Source of the DNA: Drosophila miranda
Lineage: Eukaryota > Arthropoda > Insecta > Diptera > Drosophilidae
Direction of reading: 5' to 3'
DNA: 64,000 nt
Assembly: GCF_003369915.1 (NCBI RefSeq)
Contig: NW_022881647.1
Location: 186,001 to 250,000 of the forward strand
Below are positions 1-10,611 of this stretch, piece by piece (positions within the stretch are counted from its first letter, which is position 1; each line of letters begins with the position of its first letter). The notes under the pieces were generated by a model. It had not been told where the DNA came from. It did not search any database and saw only the letters and a list, made by a program, of their open reading frames with translations. A program made the position numbers and the translations under genes.

Positions 1-1
1 G

Positions 2-817
2 CTGCCAAATGTCTCCTTTGCGCAGATTGCCAAGGAGAGGACGCTAATTGGTGTCATCGACAGAGGCAGCGCAGAGGGTAGAATCCCAAGGAGTCAGTGG
101 AAGTGGGTGGAAGCGGCACTGGCCGACCGCTGCTTCGAACTCCTCGACAAAGACCCTGGACCTCCGCCAGTCTGCAAGGACATGGGGTGGTTCCAGGGCA
201 ATGTTAAGATAATTGCCTGCGAAGACGAGCGCTCTGTAAAGCTATATAAAGCGGCGGTAGCGCAGGTCGGCGAGGTCTATGCTGGGGCGAAACTCGTCGC
301 AGTCGACTGGAGCGAGGTGCCCAGCAGATCGAGGGCCAGAATTTGGGTGCCGGCTACCTTTAAGGAGCCAGAACACATCCTCAAGATGCTGCAGAGATGC
401 AACCCAGGACTACCAACCTCAGATTGGAAGGTAGCCAAGGTTGAGACGACACAAGGGCCGACTAACCAGGCAGTGCTCGTTCTCAATAAAGAGTCGCTGG
501 CCCCGATAGAGGCAGCAAAAGGAGAGCAAAACTTCGGCTTCAGCTCGGTCACCATCAAGGTGTACAAATCGGACGCGGCGGCCGCGGCGCTTCCGGTCGT
601 CAACCCAGACGTGCAGGATGTCGCTGCGGAGATCGAAGCGCCTGACGACGAGCTGGAGCCAGACCAGGAAGGCTTCTCCTCAGAGACAGAGCTGATGCTC
701 GACTTTGAGTCAATGTGCCGAGAGAGAGTCTCAGATGACTCGGACGCGGACATCACGGTGGTGGAGTATCTTGAAGATGGTCCTAAGGATCCTTCAAATA
801 AATCTCCACCACTGTAA
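2..817 (+). CDS. LOA-type retrotransposon ORF1 protein, 5' end outside window
   Basis: The frame is open from base 2 to the stop at 817 (about 271 residues visible). The first two thirds are compact and rich in Trp/Cys/Lys (for example KDMGWFQGNVKIIACEDE) and resemble the DUF4780-type ORF1 of R1/LOA elements, presumed to bind RNA. The C-terminal third is acidic and low in complexity (from about base 570). The ORF2 start at 777 lies inside this frame, so the two genes overlap by about 41 bases, as is common in these elements. No lesion is visible in this part. The family assignment is by recall of the domain type. Confidence 0.75.
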   Translation: MPNVSFAQIAKERTLIGVIDRGSAEGRIPRSQWKWVEAALADRCFELLDKDPGPPPVCKDMGWFQGNVKIIACEDERSVKLYKAAVAQVGEVYAGAKLVAVDWSEVPSRSRARIWVPATFKEPEHILKMLQRCNPGLPTSDWKVAKVETTQGPTNQAVLVLNKESLAPIEAAKGEQNFGFSSVTIKVYKSDAAAAALPVVNPDVQDVAAEIEAPDDELEPDQEGFSSETELMLDFESMCRERVSDDSDADITVVEYLEDGPKDPSNKSPPL

Positions 818-2606
818 AGCAGAATCGGCTGCTCTCATACTCCTCCTAGACGCAAGCGGAGCCGACGTAGTCCTGATCCAGGAGCCTTGGGTGGTAGGAG
901 GCAAGGTCTGTGGATTGGGGACGAGGGAATACAAGATCATTGTATCCCAAAATGAAGGTAAAATCCGTACCTGCATACTTGCTAGAAAGCACCTAAATAT
1001 CTTTCTGCTCCATAATTATAGCGATGGCGATAACACGGCGGTAAGCCTAGAACTAAAAGGGAATCATCTCAGGCTGGTGGCGTCCTATATGGCCCACGAG
1101 GAGGATGATCCTCCGAACGACCTTGTTCGCAAAATAGCCAGCGACAGCGAAAGGACGGACAAAGACCTACTTATAGGTTGCTATGCCAACGCCCACCACA
1201 CCCAATGGGGGAGCACGGACACGAATGTAAGGGGTGAGTCACTGTTCAGCTTCATCCTGAACTCAAATTTATTCATATGCAATCGGGGTAACGACCCCAC
1301 ATTTATAATTAAAAATCGGCAGGAGGTCATTGACCTCACGCTAGTGTCAAGCAAACTGCTGGACACAATCAAGAGCTGGAGAGTCCTAGGAGACCACTCC
1401 TTCTCGGACCACAGGTATATCGAGACGATATTATCCTTCGATATTCCCAAACCAACCGACTATATCAACCCCAGAAAAGCCAACTGGGAAAAATATAACA
1501 CAACCCTGGAGGAGCTACTCCCTCCTAACGCCCCTAATTGCCCGAACACTGAAGACAACCTAAACCGTCTTGTGAACAGGTTTACGGATGCGTGCAACAA
1601 AGCCTTCAAGGCAGCATGCCCTTCTACCAGACCAAGGGGGAAGAAGAAACCCCCCTGGTGGTCTAAGCAACTAGACACCCTTCGTAGAACTTGTAGGACT
1701 TCAATAGAGCCACAAGAACTAAGGAGGATACTCACTGGGCAGACTATAAAACCAGTCTAGCACTATACAAAAAGGAAACGAGGAAGGCTAAAAGAGCCTC
1801 CTGGCAAAAATATTGCTCCGAAATCGAGGAAACTTCGGAGGCCGCAAGACTCCGGAAAGTTCTCTCAAAAGCTACCCCCTCGGTAGGTTACCTCAAAAAG
1901 AATGATGGCACGTGGACCAACTCTAGTGAGGAGTCCCTACACATTCTGCTCGACACGCATTTCCCCGGATGCACATCTACCGAGCCGTCACACCTCCCAG
2001 GAGAGGGATCGGTAGAATCGATGGACCATATCCTTACAAAACGGAACATAAGTTGGGGAGTAAACAGCTTCAACCCGTTTAAATCGCCAGGCCCGGACCA
2101 GGTAATCCCGGCCCAACTTCAGAAGGCCGGGGAGACGGCCATCAACTGGCTACATAGTATCTTCAGGAAGATACTGGCGGTATGTATAATACCGCAAGCG
2201 TGGCTTAAGGCTAGGATAGTTTTCATCCCTAAAGCAGGCAAAGCGTCACACTCAACCCCGAAAGACTTTAGACCAATCAGTTTATCGTCTTTCCTACTCA
2301 AAACCTTTGAGAGACTTATCGGGTTACAATTACGGACTACCATAAGTCCCCAGCTGTACTCAAGTGCGCAGCATGCCTACCGGAAAGGAAAATCCACGGA
2401 AACGGCACTTCACGAAGTGATCTCGAGTGTAGAAAAATCCCTGCATCTCAAAGAATACTCACTAATAGCTTTTCTCGATATCGAAGGAGCCTTCAACAAC
2501 GTCACACCGGGCGCCATTACAGAAGCCCTGACTGACCTGGGGGTGGACCGTCACTTGGTGATGCTCATTGATCAATTGCTCATACGCAGGACGGTGACAT
2601 CACTCC
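777..2606 (+). pseudogene. LOA-type ORF2, endonuclease and N-terminal RT, broken
   Basis: ATG at 777 opens a frame starting MVLRILQINLHHCKAESA, the N-terminus of an apurinic-type endonuclease that nicks target DNA for target-primed reverse transcription. Catalytic landmarks include QEPW (about 880), GDHSFSDHR (about 1400) and DLTLVSS (about 1335). This frame ends at 1760. A second frame, open from about 1742 to 2606, continues with YKTSLALYKK, SPGPDQVIPAQLQ, FIPKAGK, DFRPISLSSFLLK and AFLDIEGAFNN (RT motifs 0 to A). A frameshift therefore lies near 1700-1740. The catalytic YADD region and thumb are absent: the coding sequence is interrupted after VTSLQ at 2606. Confidence 0.85.
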
Positions 2607-2640
2607 AGTTCTTTCGTATCTTTCGTAGTGATCAGACGTG
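2605..2640 (+). promoter_or_regulatory. Internal promoter (initiator + DPE) marking the 5' end of the CR1-type element
   Basis: CCAGTT at 2605-2610 gives an initiator-like A at 2607. Counting that A as +1, AGACGTG lies at 2634-2640, exactly +28 to +34, the position of the downstream promoter element in TATA-less fly non-LTR retrotransposons (jockey, Doc, I). Its location precisely where LOA coding sequence stops identifies the element's first base. The motif and spacing are seen; promoter activity is inferred. Confidence 0.7.
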
Positions 2641-2699
2641 TTTTTGTTTTGCGCTCCGCATTTTTTCCTTTTGTTTTGAATAAACAGTTTTCCTAACTA

Positions 2700-4324
2700 C
2701 ACACGTCGGCATAAGTATTTTGACAAAAATTATGCACTGCATATTTGGTTGTAACTTTTTATTTTTCTTAAGTAGAAAGTATATTTATTTATCGTAGATA
2801 GGTATTATATTAAGCTTATAAAAATATGTACAAAAAGTATGATAAGTGCGTTTATTCTGAAATGAAAATTAATTATTCGTAAACAGACGGTGGCATAAGT
2901 ATTTTGACATTTTATAAAATGTGAAAAAAAAACATAAACTAATGGAACGAAGTAACTTTTCATAATGAATCAGTAAAATATATACCCTCCCTTTGCCTCT
3001 ATCACCTTTTGCAGACGTCTTGGAACTGATTCCACTAAGCTGTGGATATAAGACAATGGAATTTCTCTCCAGAGTGATTTCACCTCTGAGATTGTATCCT
3101 CACGGTTCCTTGTCAAATTTGGAGTCCGGTTTCTTTTTATATAAGACCAGAGATTCTCGATAATGTGTAAGTCTGGGCTCTGGGCCGGCTAGTCCAAAGT
3201 ATTAACCCCAATGTCCTTCAAAAATTGGGTAACGACTTTAGCTTTATGGCACGGGGCGTTGTCCTGTTGGAATGTAAAGGACTCCCCAATCAAATTATCT
3301 CCAGAGGGGAAAGCGTGATGGTTTAGCACTTCCAAATATTTCTCTTTATTCATGCTGCCATCTACAGGAACTAAATTTCCCAAGCCATTGTAGGCGACGC
3401 ATCCCCAAAACATTACGGTCCCACCTCCATGGCTCGCTCTTTCACATATGGGTGCTACTTTTTTGCGACGTTATTTTAGGTTTCTTACGAAAACTTTTTT
3501 TTTTTGAGCCATGAAACTGAAAAGCACTTGCATCGCTCCATAAAAAATTTTTCCAAAATTAAAATTATTTGCCGATCAATTTTTTGGCAAATTCAAGGCG
3601 CTTTGACTTATTGCGCTGTGTTATTTGCAGTATAGCTCTAGTAATATATGTTCCAAAATCAGTTTCCTTAAGACGTCTACGTATTGTCCGTTCGCTGACA
3701 TCAAAATTTCCTGTTCCCTTCAAGTCATTGGCAACCGATCGAGGAGTTTTTAAGACATCCTGCTTAAATTGCCGCAAACTAAAAGTGTCTACCTTGGCAG
3801 TTGTCTTTCGTGGTCTGCCACAACGTGTAGCGTTTGGTTTTTTTAAATTTGTTTTTTTATAGCAGTTTGTCTGACGTGAAATATACTATAATCTACTGAT
3901 ATTTTGCACTGAAATAAAAGAGTTGAACTTCACTATTATTTCATTTTTAAGAGATTCACTGAATTCCTTTCGGTTACTCATATTTCACAAATTATTAAAC
4001 GAAAACAATTTTTATCAGCATTTACAATCTCTAAACTGAGATAATCCGTAATAATGGTTTCGCTTTCTATCAACAGCAGATCAATGCAAATTAATTGAAT
4101 TTCTGACAAAATACTTTTGTCCAGCCAAGATCAGATTACGAATGAGAATAAGAAGCATATTAACAAAACGCAAAATGCAACTACGAAGATAATTTGCAAT
4201 ATACTTTATGCATTCATGTAGTTAGCGGTAAATCAGATAAGAGAGCTGTAACACGTAGCAATTCGTCAAAATTCAACGCTAAACGTTGCGTAGAGCTTTG
4301 TCAAAATACTTATGCCGACGTGTG
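2700..4324 (-). mobile_element. Tc1-like DNA transposon nested in the CR1-type 5' UTR
   Basis: The ends are perfect inverted repeats beginning CACACGTCGGCATAAGTA (2700 onward, and reversed up to 4324), at least 26 bases long, flanked on both sides by the TA target duplication (2698-2699 and 4325-4326). A degenerate direct copy of the terminal sequence lies inside the left end at about 2887-2911, and a weaker one near 4108, an IR/DR arrangement known from several Tc1-family transposons. The transposase lies on the minus strand and is broken. Both ends are intact, so the copy could in principle still be moved in trans. Confidence 0.92.
2970..3981 (-). pseudogene. Tc1-like transposase, inactivated
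   Basis: Reading leftward from ATG 3981-3979, the remnant is about 337 codons, normal for a Tc1 transposase. The N-terminal helix-turn-helix region (MSNRKEF...) meets an early in-frame stop. The middle region is open at 3777-3565 (SERTIRRRLKETDFGTY). The catalytic half is open at 3413-3189 (MFWGCVAYNGLGNL, FTFQQDNAPCHKAK, which carries the second catalytic Asp) and then hits TAG where the tryptophan before PAQSPDLHIIENLW should be. That frame then runs on to TGA at 2970-2972 (KGGYIFY, a typical C-terminus). The middle and catalytic parts are in different frames, so at least one indel and several stops have accumulated. Confidence 0.85.
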
Positions 4325-4759
4325 TAAATTCTAATTATACTTCCTAACCAGACAACAATCTGGAAACCTATTCTATTACGCGAGTGCATGCCTTTTGATT
4401 TGTGTTAAAACATTATTTAACTTTTTATTTTTCGGCGTCGGCTTGTGCTTGTGCTTGTGTTTGTGTTGTTGCAGTGAGTGAGTACGCATTACATTGCATT
4501 GCAGTCCGCTCTCGTCTGGTAGCTTTTGTTGTTTTATCACTCTCTCGCTATCACCTCAACTTCAATAACTGTTCTTTCTCTCTCGCTCTTTAAACTTTCT
4601 GAGCAATAGCGCTCTCTGCTTAGTAGCTCTCGCTATAACCGCTCTCCACTCTGCTCTCTTTTTTTTACCAATTCCGCTTTGAGCGTTGTCTGGCACATTG
4701 GTCTGATACCAATTTGTTTTGCAAATAATAGTATTTATATAAATAAATAATAAAATAAA

Positions 4760-5833
4760 ATGGAATACGCTGTGGTCTGTGCCAAAAAAAGCTGTAAGAA
4801 GCAGATCACCCACGATCAGCCGAATGTCCCCTGCTGGCTCTGCGACAGCGAAGTGCACGCAAAATGCGCTGGATTTTCTGGCCTCGTGAGTGATGCTATA
4901 GCCAAACGTAATGGCTTGCATTACAGTTGCGAGGCATGCCGTGCGGTGGAGAAAGACATGGTGGCTTTCATGAGGCAGACGCGGAGTGGCTTTAAGGAGC
5001 TGACCGTTGGTTTTAAAAACCAATACGATCGGCTACTAGCCATGGAGGCTCAGTTTAGCGGTTTAAAACTGCTGAATGAGTCTCCGAGGCGCAAAAAGGT
5101 CACTCCGCGGGATCTGCAATTGCCAACCGTCACTCAGCCGTGCGCCGCCGAAAAACTGACTCCGACCACTCCAAGTGTGCAGCAGTTGATCTCGTTTGCC
5201 ACTCCAAGGGCAACGACAGCTGCTGGCGACGCAGATTCGGTAGCCGAATTCATCGCCTCGGAGAATGTGCAGCCAAGTACGTCTGCAGCGTCCGTGTCCG
5301 TGGTGTCCGCAAGTTCGCTAGTTGTCCCGTCTATCCCGATCCCACCAGTAAATAGACGTTCCGGACCTCCGGATATTGCCACCACAGGTACTAGGCCTGT
5401 GGTGACTAAACCACTGGTGGGAGTCCCACCAAAACGACAAGTTTTTGTTTCACGGCTGGCCCCTGACCTCACATCTAATGATGTAATTGCTTTTATTCAA
5501 AGCAAAATAAAAGCCGTGGGTTTAAAGGTGGAGAAATTTAACTTCTCTTATGCCAGGGAGATAGCCTCGTTTAAGATAAGCATCTCCCCAACTCAATTTG
5601 ACACCATTTGCTCCGCCAAATTTTGGCCGGAGCATTTGGTGGTGAAGGAGTTTAAGGCTAAGAAGAAGAATAGGCCGCCCATATCCCTTCCAAACCTTTC
5701 CAGTGTGCCACCCTCAACCTCAACCTCAACTTCCTCTTCCTCAACTTCCCGTCTTGCTTCCACCTGTATCGTGCTTTGTATCGGATCCGACCATAGTGTT
5801 GTTAACCCGAGCCCTTCCGCTCACTATACCTGA
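4760..5833 (+). CDS. CR1-type ORF1 protein with PHD-like zinc finger
   Basis: The 357-codon frame begins MEYAVVCAKKSCKKQI. Residues about 8-60 carry a Cys/His pattern (CxxxxC, CWLCDSEVHAKC, HYSCEAC) like the PHD-type finger of CR1-clade ORF1 proteins. A Ser/Pro/Thr-rich linker follows (about 115-210). A second globular region (about 215-300: RQVFVSRLAPDLTSNDVIAF) looks RRM-like, and a basic patch KEFKAKKKNRP follows. The role is presumed RNA binding and chaperoning of the retrotransposon RNP. The last 40 or so codons are low-complexity Ser/Thr and read out of the ORF2 frame, so the natural end may have been altered by the deletion that removed the endonuclease. Confidence 0.75.
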   Translation: MEYAVVCAKKSCKKQITHDQPNVPCWLCDSEVHAKCAGFSGLVSDAIAKRNGLHYSCEACRAVEKDMVAFMRQTRSGFKELTVGFKNQYDRLLAMEAQFSGLKLLNESPRRKKVTPRDLQLPTVTQPCAAEKLTPTTPSVQQLISFATPRATTAAGDADSVAEFIASENVQPSTSAASVSVVSASSLVVPSIPIPPVNRRSGPPDIATTGTRPVVTKPLVGVPPKRQVFVSRLAPDLTSNDVIAFIQSKIKAVGLKVEKFNFSYAREIASFKISISPTQFDTICSAKFWPEHLVVKEFKAKKKNRPPISLPNLSSVPPSTSTSTSSSSTSRLASTCIVLCIGSDHSVVNPSPSAHYT

Positions 5834-8018
5834 AGACGCCTACCACCCTACTTTCGAGGTGTCGCTAGATATAGGACCAACTGTATTGGATCGGTCGAGT
5901 AGGCTGCCCGAACGTGTCCGCTGCTTTCGTAAAGCCGAGTTTGCGAAGCTTAATAACCTCATTAGGGATTTTGATTGGTCCGCTTTGTACTTGTGCACTG
6001 ATATCATAAAAGGCACACACATTTTTTACAATGCTCTTGGCACATTTTTCGATTCTTGTGTCCCGCTTTCTTGTCCGACTAGATCTGGAAAACCCCCTTG
6101 GTTTACCAAAGAGTTATCCAGTCTAAAAAACTTAAAATCAAGACTTTATAAAAAATTTCAAGAAGTGGGTTCTCCTACTTCTCACTCTCGCTATGTATTA
6201 GCTCGGTCAAACTTTTCAGTTCTTAATGCTCAATGCTATAAGAACTACCTATCTCGATGCAGGATACGTTTTTCTCAGGACCCTAAACAGTTTTACAGCT
6301 TCGTAAACAGTAAGCGTAGAACGTCCGCACACCCATCCTCGCTATCATTTTGTAATACGTCGGCAAATAATGATCAGGCAATTGCCGATCTTTTTGCCCA
6401 ATTCTTCCAAACCACCTATTCTGAGGAAAGCTACTCTGGTCATCCGTACCCATACGGTTTACCGAGGTCGAACGGCATTTTCAGTCCCTTGTTAAATGAA
6501 TGTTCCCTACTTCATGATCTTCGACTAGTTAAGCCGGTGTTTTCACCGGGTCCAGACGGGGTTCCAGGTTGTGTACTCAGGTACTGCGCCGAGGCTCTGT
6601 GTGGACCTTTGCTTAAACTATTCACCCTATCCATTGATTCTTCTTGCTTCCCCCCGATCTGGAAGGAATCGTTTATAATTCCTCTCCATAAAAAAGGTAG
6701 CAAGTCTGATGCAAAAAATTATAGAGGTATAGCAAAGTTATCCGCTATTCCTAAAATGTTTGAGAAGGTTTTAACTCCGCACTTGCAACATCTCTGCAAG
6801 TCACTTATATCTCCAACTCAGCATGGATTTATAAGGCGGCGATCAACCACCACGAACTTGTTAGAGTTTACCTCTTTCATTATTAAAGGCTTTCAAGGTA
6901 ACTTACAGACGGATGTTATTTACACCGACTTTAGTAAAGCATTCGACTCTGTAAACCATTCCCTTTTAGCGCATAAACTTGACCTTTTAGGGTTTCCGCC
7001 CAACCTCCTGAGATGGATTTCTAGCTATCTTTGTTCTAGGTCTCAAAGAGTCCTCTTCAAAAACTCCCTCTCTTTCCCAGTAAAGGTTTCTTCGGGAGTA
7101 CCACAAGGCAGCCATCTAGGCCCCTTACTCTTCACACTCTTTATTAATGACTTACCTTCAGTATTAACATACTCTCGAGTACTTATGTATGCGGATGATG
7201 TTAAACTCTGTGTCCAGTACAAGGACATTTCATTTCATTCTCGCTTGCAATCCGATCTCAATAACTTTCAGTCATGGTGTTGTGCAAACTTGTTACACCT
7301 TAATGCCTCGAAATGCAAAGTTATGACATTTCATCGTTCTAGCCCTTTGTTGGCTCCCTACACTCTATTTGGTGGTTCTCTTGAGAGAATTACCCTGGTG
7401 GATGATCTGGGTGTTATGTTAGACCCCAAGTTAAAGTTTTCCGAACACATTTCTACCATGGTAAATAAGGCCATGGGCGTGCTTGGGTTTATAAAGAGGT
7501 GGTCAAAGGAATTTGACGACCCCTATATAACAAAGACTCTCTATACCTCGCTTGTTCGTCCGATCTTAGAATACGGCTCCTGTGTATGGTGCCCTCAGTA
7601 CAAAGTACACCAGGACCGTATAGAATCAGTACAGAAAAACTTTTTACTCTTTGCTCTGCGGGGCCTTAACTGGGATGCGGGTGTAAGACTCCCATCTTAC
7701 TCTAGTAGACTACTATTAGTAAACCTCCCATCCTTAGTTAACCGTAGAAAAATGCTTGGTGTGATATTTATGCACAACTTGATCAGGGGTGACATAGACA
7801 GCCCTGATCTGTTGAGCCGCATAAACTTCACGATTCCTATTAGACTGACTAGAAATTTTATACCGTTGTTCCTTCCACTTTGTAGATCGAATTATTCCTT
7901 GCATGAACCGTTTAGGGTCTTATGCTCGGATTATAATTCCCTCTACCATATTATATCCACCACTAATTCTCTTCCTCTTATTAAATTATTAATCCTTACA
8001 CACCTTTCTTTTAATTAG
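5703..8018 (+). pseudogene. CR1-type ORF2, reverse transcriptase with endonuclease deleted
   Basis: The frame is open for 771 codons, but only from about 5830 does it look like a retrotransposon polymerase. It starts at DAYHPTFEVSLDI, the last strand of the endonuclease, so the roughly 200-residue nuclease is gone. RT landmarks follow in order: PVFSPGPDGVPG (about 6535), IIPLHKKGSKSDAKNYRGI, VIYTDFSKAFDSVNHSLL (motif A, about 6920), SSGVPQGSHLGPLLFTLFIN (motif B, about 7090) and VLMYADDVKLC (catalytic YADD, about 7185). The C-terminal thumb extends to 8018. RT itself has no stop or frameshift, so loss of EN is the only obvious defect. Confidence 0.8.
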
Positions 8019-8110
8019 TAACTGTAGTGGTATTTGTACTTTGATTGCATGCTTAGTTTCTTAGTAAGTTTAGTACTAATTTTCCTCGAATGTTAGTCTA
8101 ATAGCTATCT

Positions 8111-8302
8111 TTCTTGCATGTTCGCGTTTGGTTCGTCTACGCACCGCGCGTCATGCGGCAGCGCCCCTCGGTCGGTTGAGCGGGAGGAGGGCTGCGTTTT
8201 GCCTGGGATCCGCGCGTAACAGCCTTCTGCTGGTGTCACACGGGCCACTTGACGGTGCAGTAACTGCATCGCCTCTTGAAAGATGCAGTCATTGCATGTC
8301 AA
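8111..8302. other. Unassigned spacer between CR1-type tail and LOA remnant
   Basis: About 190 GC-rich bases that match neither the CR1-type 3' UTR nor recognisable LOA coding sequence. It could be filler at the deletion that removed the middle of the LOA reverse transcriptase, or part of the CR1 3' region. No convincing target-site duplication links 2600 with this region. Confidence 0.4.
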
Positions 8303-9583
8303 CGTCCACACAAAATAGTCCGATGGATATATCTGGCAATAGTCAGACCTATAATACTCTACGGAGTTACTGTCTTGTGGCCTGCCCTAACATAAAGGAC
8401 AATCACCAATCAGCTGGGCAAGGTTCAGCGAACAGCCGCCCTCTGCATCAGTGGAGCTCTTCGAACTACACCAAATGATGCGCTAAACGCCATGTTATGC
8501 CTTCAGAGCCTTGACTTTGCAGGAAAGGAGCGGGCAGAAATGGCAGCAATACGTCTTAGGGACTCTGAACAATGGGTACCCCAGAACATAGGTCACTCAT
8601 CTATACTAAATAAAAACAACATGGTCCCAGCAAGAACGGACTATCAAGTTCCAATGGAGCACACGGAGACTCCATTCAGCATAATCATCCCTCATAGAGA
8701 CGATTGGCTCGAGGGACTCCCCGGCCCAGACGGGGCCATAAGCATCTTCACGGATGGCTCAAAACTGGACGGCAGGGTTGGAGGAGGAATCTACTCTGAA
8801 CAACTTAACATAAGGCAATCTTTCAGGCTTCCGGATCACTGTAGCGTCTTCCAAGCGGAAGTTACAGCAATCAGGGAGGCTCTGTACTGCCTTCACACGG
8901 TTACCACCACGGCAACCAATCTAAACATCTACAGCGACAGCCAAGCTGCGATCAGATCACTTAACGCGATCTCCTCGAACTCGGCTACTGTGGCGAAGTG
9001 CCGCAGATCTCTTCACGAGATGGCTCAGCAATTTGCTATCAGCCTTATATGGGTCCCGGGCCACCGGGATATCGAGGGCAACTGCATAACGGACGAGCTG
9101 GCCAGATCTGGCACTACAAACCCCCTTCTCCAAGATAAGGAGGATATTTGTATGCCTATGGCCACCTGCAAGCTCATCATAAAGGAGCAGTACACGCGAC
9201 TGATAGACAACAAGTGGCAAATAGGGCCACGTTGTCGCACAGCTCGGCTAACATGGCCGACCATAGATAAGAAGCGCACCTCAGAGCTCTGCAAACTAGG
9301 CAGGGAAAGGTGCAGCGCAGTCATACGTTCCCTCACAGGACACTGGCTAGTAGGCACCCACGCAAACAGGCTGGGTGCCCCATACAATGATTTCTGCTGC
9401 AGCTGCAGAGACGAGGACGAGGAGGAAACAGTGGAACACCTGTTCTGTTCCTGTCCAGCTCTCAGCAGAAGGAGGCTGCATCACTTGGGCTCTGCCTTTC
9501 TGAACGACATCTCGGAGATGTCCACGCTATGTCCCAGAAAGATCGTCAACTTTATAAGGGCATCTGGATGGGACAACTGTTGA
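8303..9583 (+). pseudogene. LOA-type ORF2 C-terminus: RT thumb, RNase H, Cys-rich tail
   Basis: The frame begins RPHKIVRWIYLAIVRPIILY (end of the RT domain), meets an in-frame TAA at 8393-8395, and continues in the same frame as VQRTAALCISGALRTT to the stop at 9583. An RNase H domain follows at 8735-9110 with its acidic residues in place: FTDGSKLDG, FQAEVTAIREAL, YSDSQAAI and VTDEL-like ITDELARSG. A C-terminal Cys/His cluster (CCSCRDEDEEETVEHLFCSC, about 9395) is typical of R1/LOA/I-type elements. RNase H removes the RNA template during cDNA synthesis. Stranded by the deletion upstream, it cannot be expressed as part of a polymerase. Confidence 0.85.
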
Positions 9584-9706
9584 CATGAAGTCTCATCTGC
9601 AGGGAGGGAATGATCCCAAGCGGTATCACAACGGGCCGAAACCGGCCTAAGTGTGCTGGGCTCCGAGCGAGCTTGGCGGCCGTCTCTACCTAACCTAACC
9701 TAACCT
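8303..9706 (+). mobile_element. LOA-clade retrotransposon, 3' part with CTAAC-repeat tail
   Basis: Coding similarity to the LOA element resumes at 8303 and ends with a 3' UTR finishing in tandem ACCTAACCTAACC (9688-9706), the kind of short repeat tail used instead of poly(A) in this lineage. Roughly 250 codons of RT between the two halves are missing from the window, so insertion of the CR1-type element was accompanied or followed by a deletion. Confidence 0.8.
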
Positions 9707-10580
9707 ATCTGAGACGCAAATTGTTTTGGTCACTTGCCGAACGAGAGCTATTTTTGTACAGAAAGAGCAAAAGTTACGGGAGTTGTCCGCTCGGGGCACA
9801 ATGTGTGCTTCCGAAATGGTGAGTGATTATATTTCGTTTCGCACTCCTCTCCCGCGAGCTAAGCGCAAGGAGAGGGAGGTAAAGAGAGATTGAGAGAGAG
9901 AGAGAGTGCACATGCGAGTGTAAACTACAGTTGCAGTGCAAATATTGTGACTCTCGCGGATTTAACCTTCGCTCCTACTCGGGAGAGAAGGATAACTTCG
10001 GCTCTAGATCGACTCCCATTACGGCTGCTGTGCGCATGTTGCAGGCACCCCCATTTCTGGCCAGGTCTACCACCTAACCTTTCCTTTGCTTCCCACAGAA
10101 AGTGTTGTACCAGTATTTAATAGACTTGCTAATCTAATCAAGCCATTCGACGTTGAAATTAACCTTGAACTCTTTGGAGAGCCGCATTTTTTATTAGAAT
10201 AATAACAAAATATATTTACCCTTTGCACCCCCTCCAATCAAATGCAAGGTTTCGTATCAAGGTACAGGTTTTGCTAACCTTTATTTGCAAAGGGTACATT
10301 GGGTATGTGTAAAGCCCCTTTTCGGTGGGTGGTATTGCATATATTTTCCTAGTGCCTATTTTCTTTCGTTAAAGATATTTGCTTATCCAAAAGAAAAGTG
10401 CTGGGTATACCATAGTCGACCTGTTTAACCAAGGCTTTCCAACTTGTTGCTCCACAGATAACAGGGGCAATGCGGGGCAAAATTGTGGAAAATCAAGTTG
10501 AAAAGCTGGCGCTTGTTTTGTGGTGGCTTTTTTGTGATAAGGAAAACAACTGTTTGATAAACTGCCAGTCAGCAAATACT

Positions 10581-10611
<31 letters not shown>

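Larger units (their letters stand above)
1..2606 (+). mobile_element. LOA-clade non-LTR retrotransposon, 5' part
   Basis: This is the upstream piece of an LOA-clade element (the Bilbo/TRIM type known from obscura-group flies). It holds ORF1, the endonuclease and the start of the reverse transcriptase. The window opens inside ORF1, so the true 5' end is not seen. The element stops in the middle of RT at 2606, where a CR1-type element begins. Its tail, with RNase H and the 3' end, resumes at 8303. The clade assignment rests on the order EN-RT-RNase H and the ORF1 type; the exact family is not determined. Confidence 0.85.
2607..8110 (+). mobile_element. CR1-clade (DMCR1A-like) non-LTR retrotransposon inserted in the LOA element
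   Basis: Layout: promoter and 5' UTR (2607-4759, split at 2700-4324 by a Tc1-like transposon), ORF1 (4760-5833), RT-bearing ORF2 (open to 8018) and a short 3' UTR. No poly(A) tail is seen, as usual for CR1. The 3' boundary is uncertain (about 8030-8120). The endonuclease that should begin ORF2 is nearly all missing, so this copy could not nick a target by itself. It interrupts the LOA reverse transcriptase at 2606. Clade assignment is from the PHD-like ORF1 and RT style. Confidence 0.75.
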
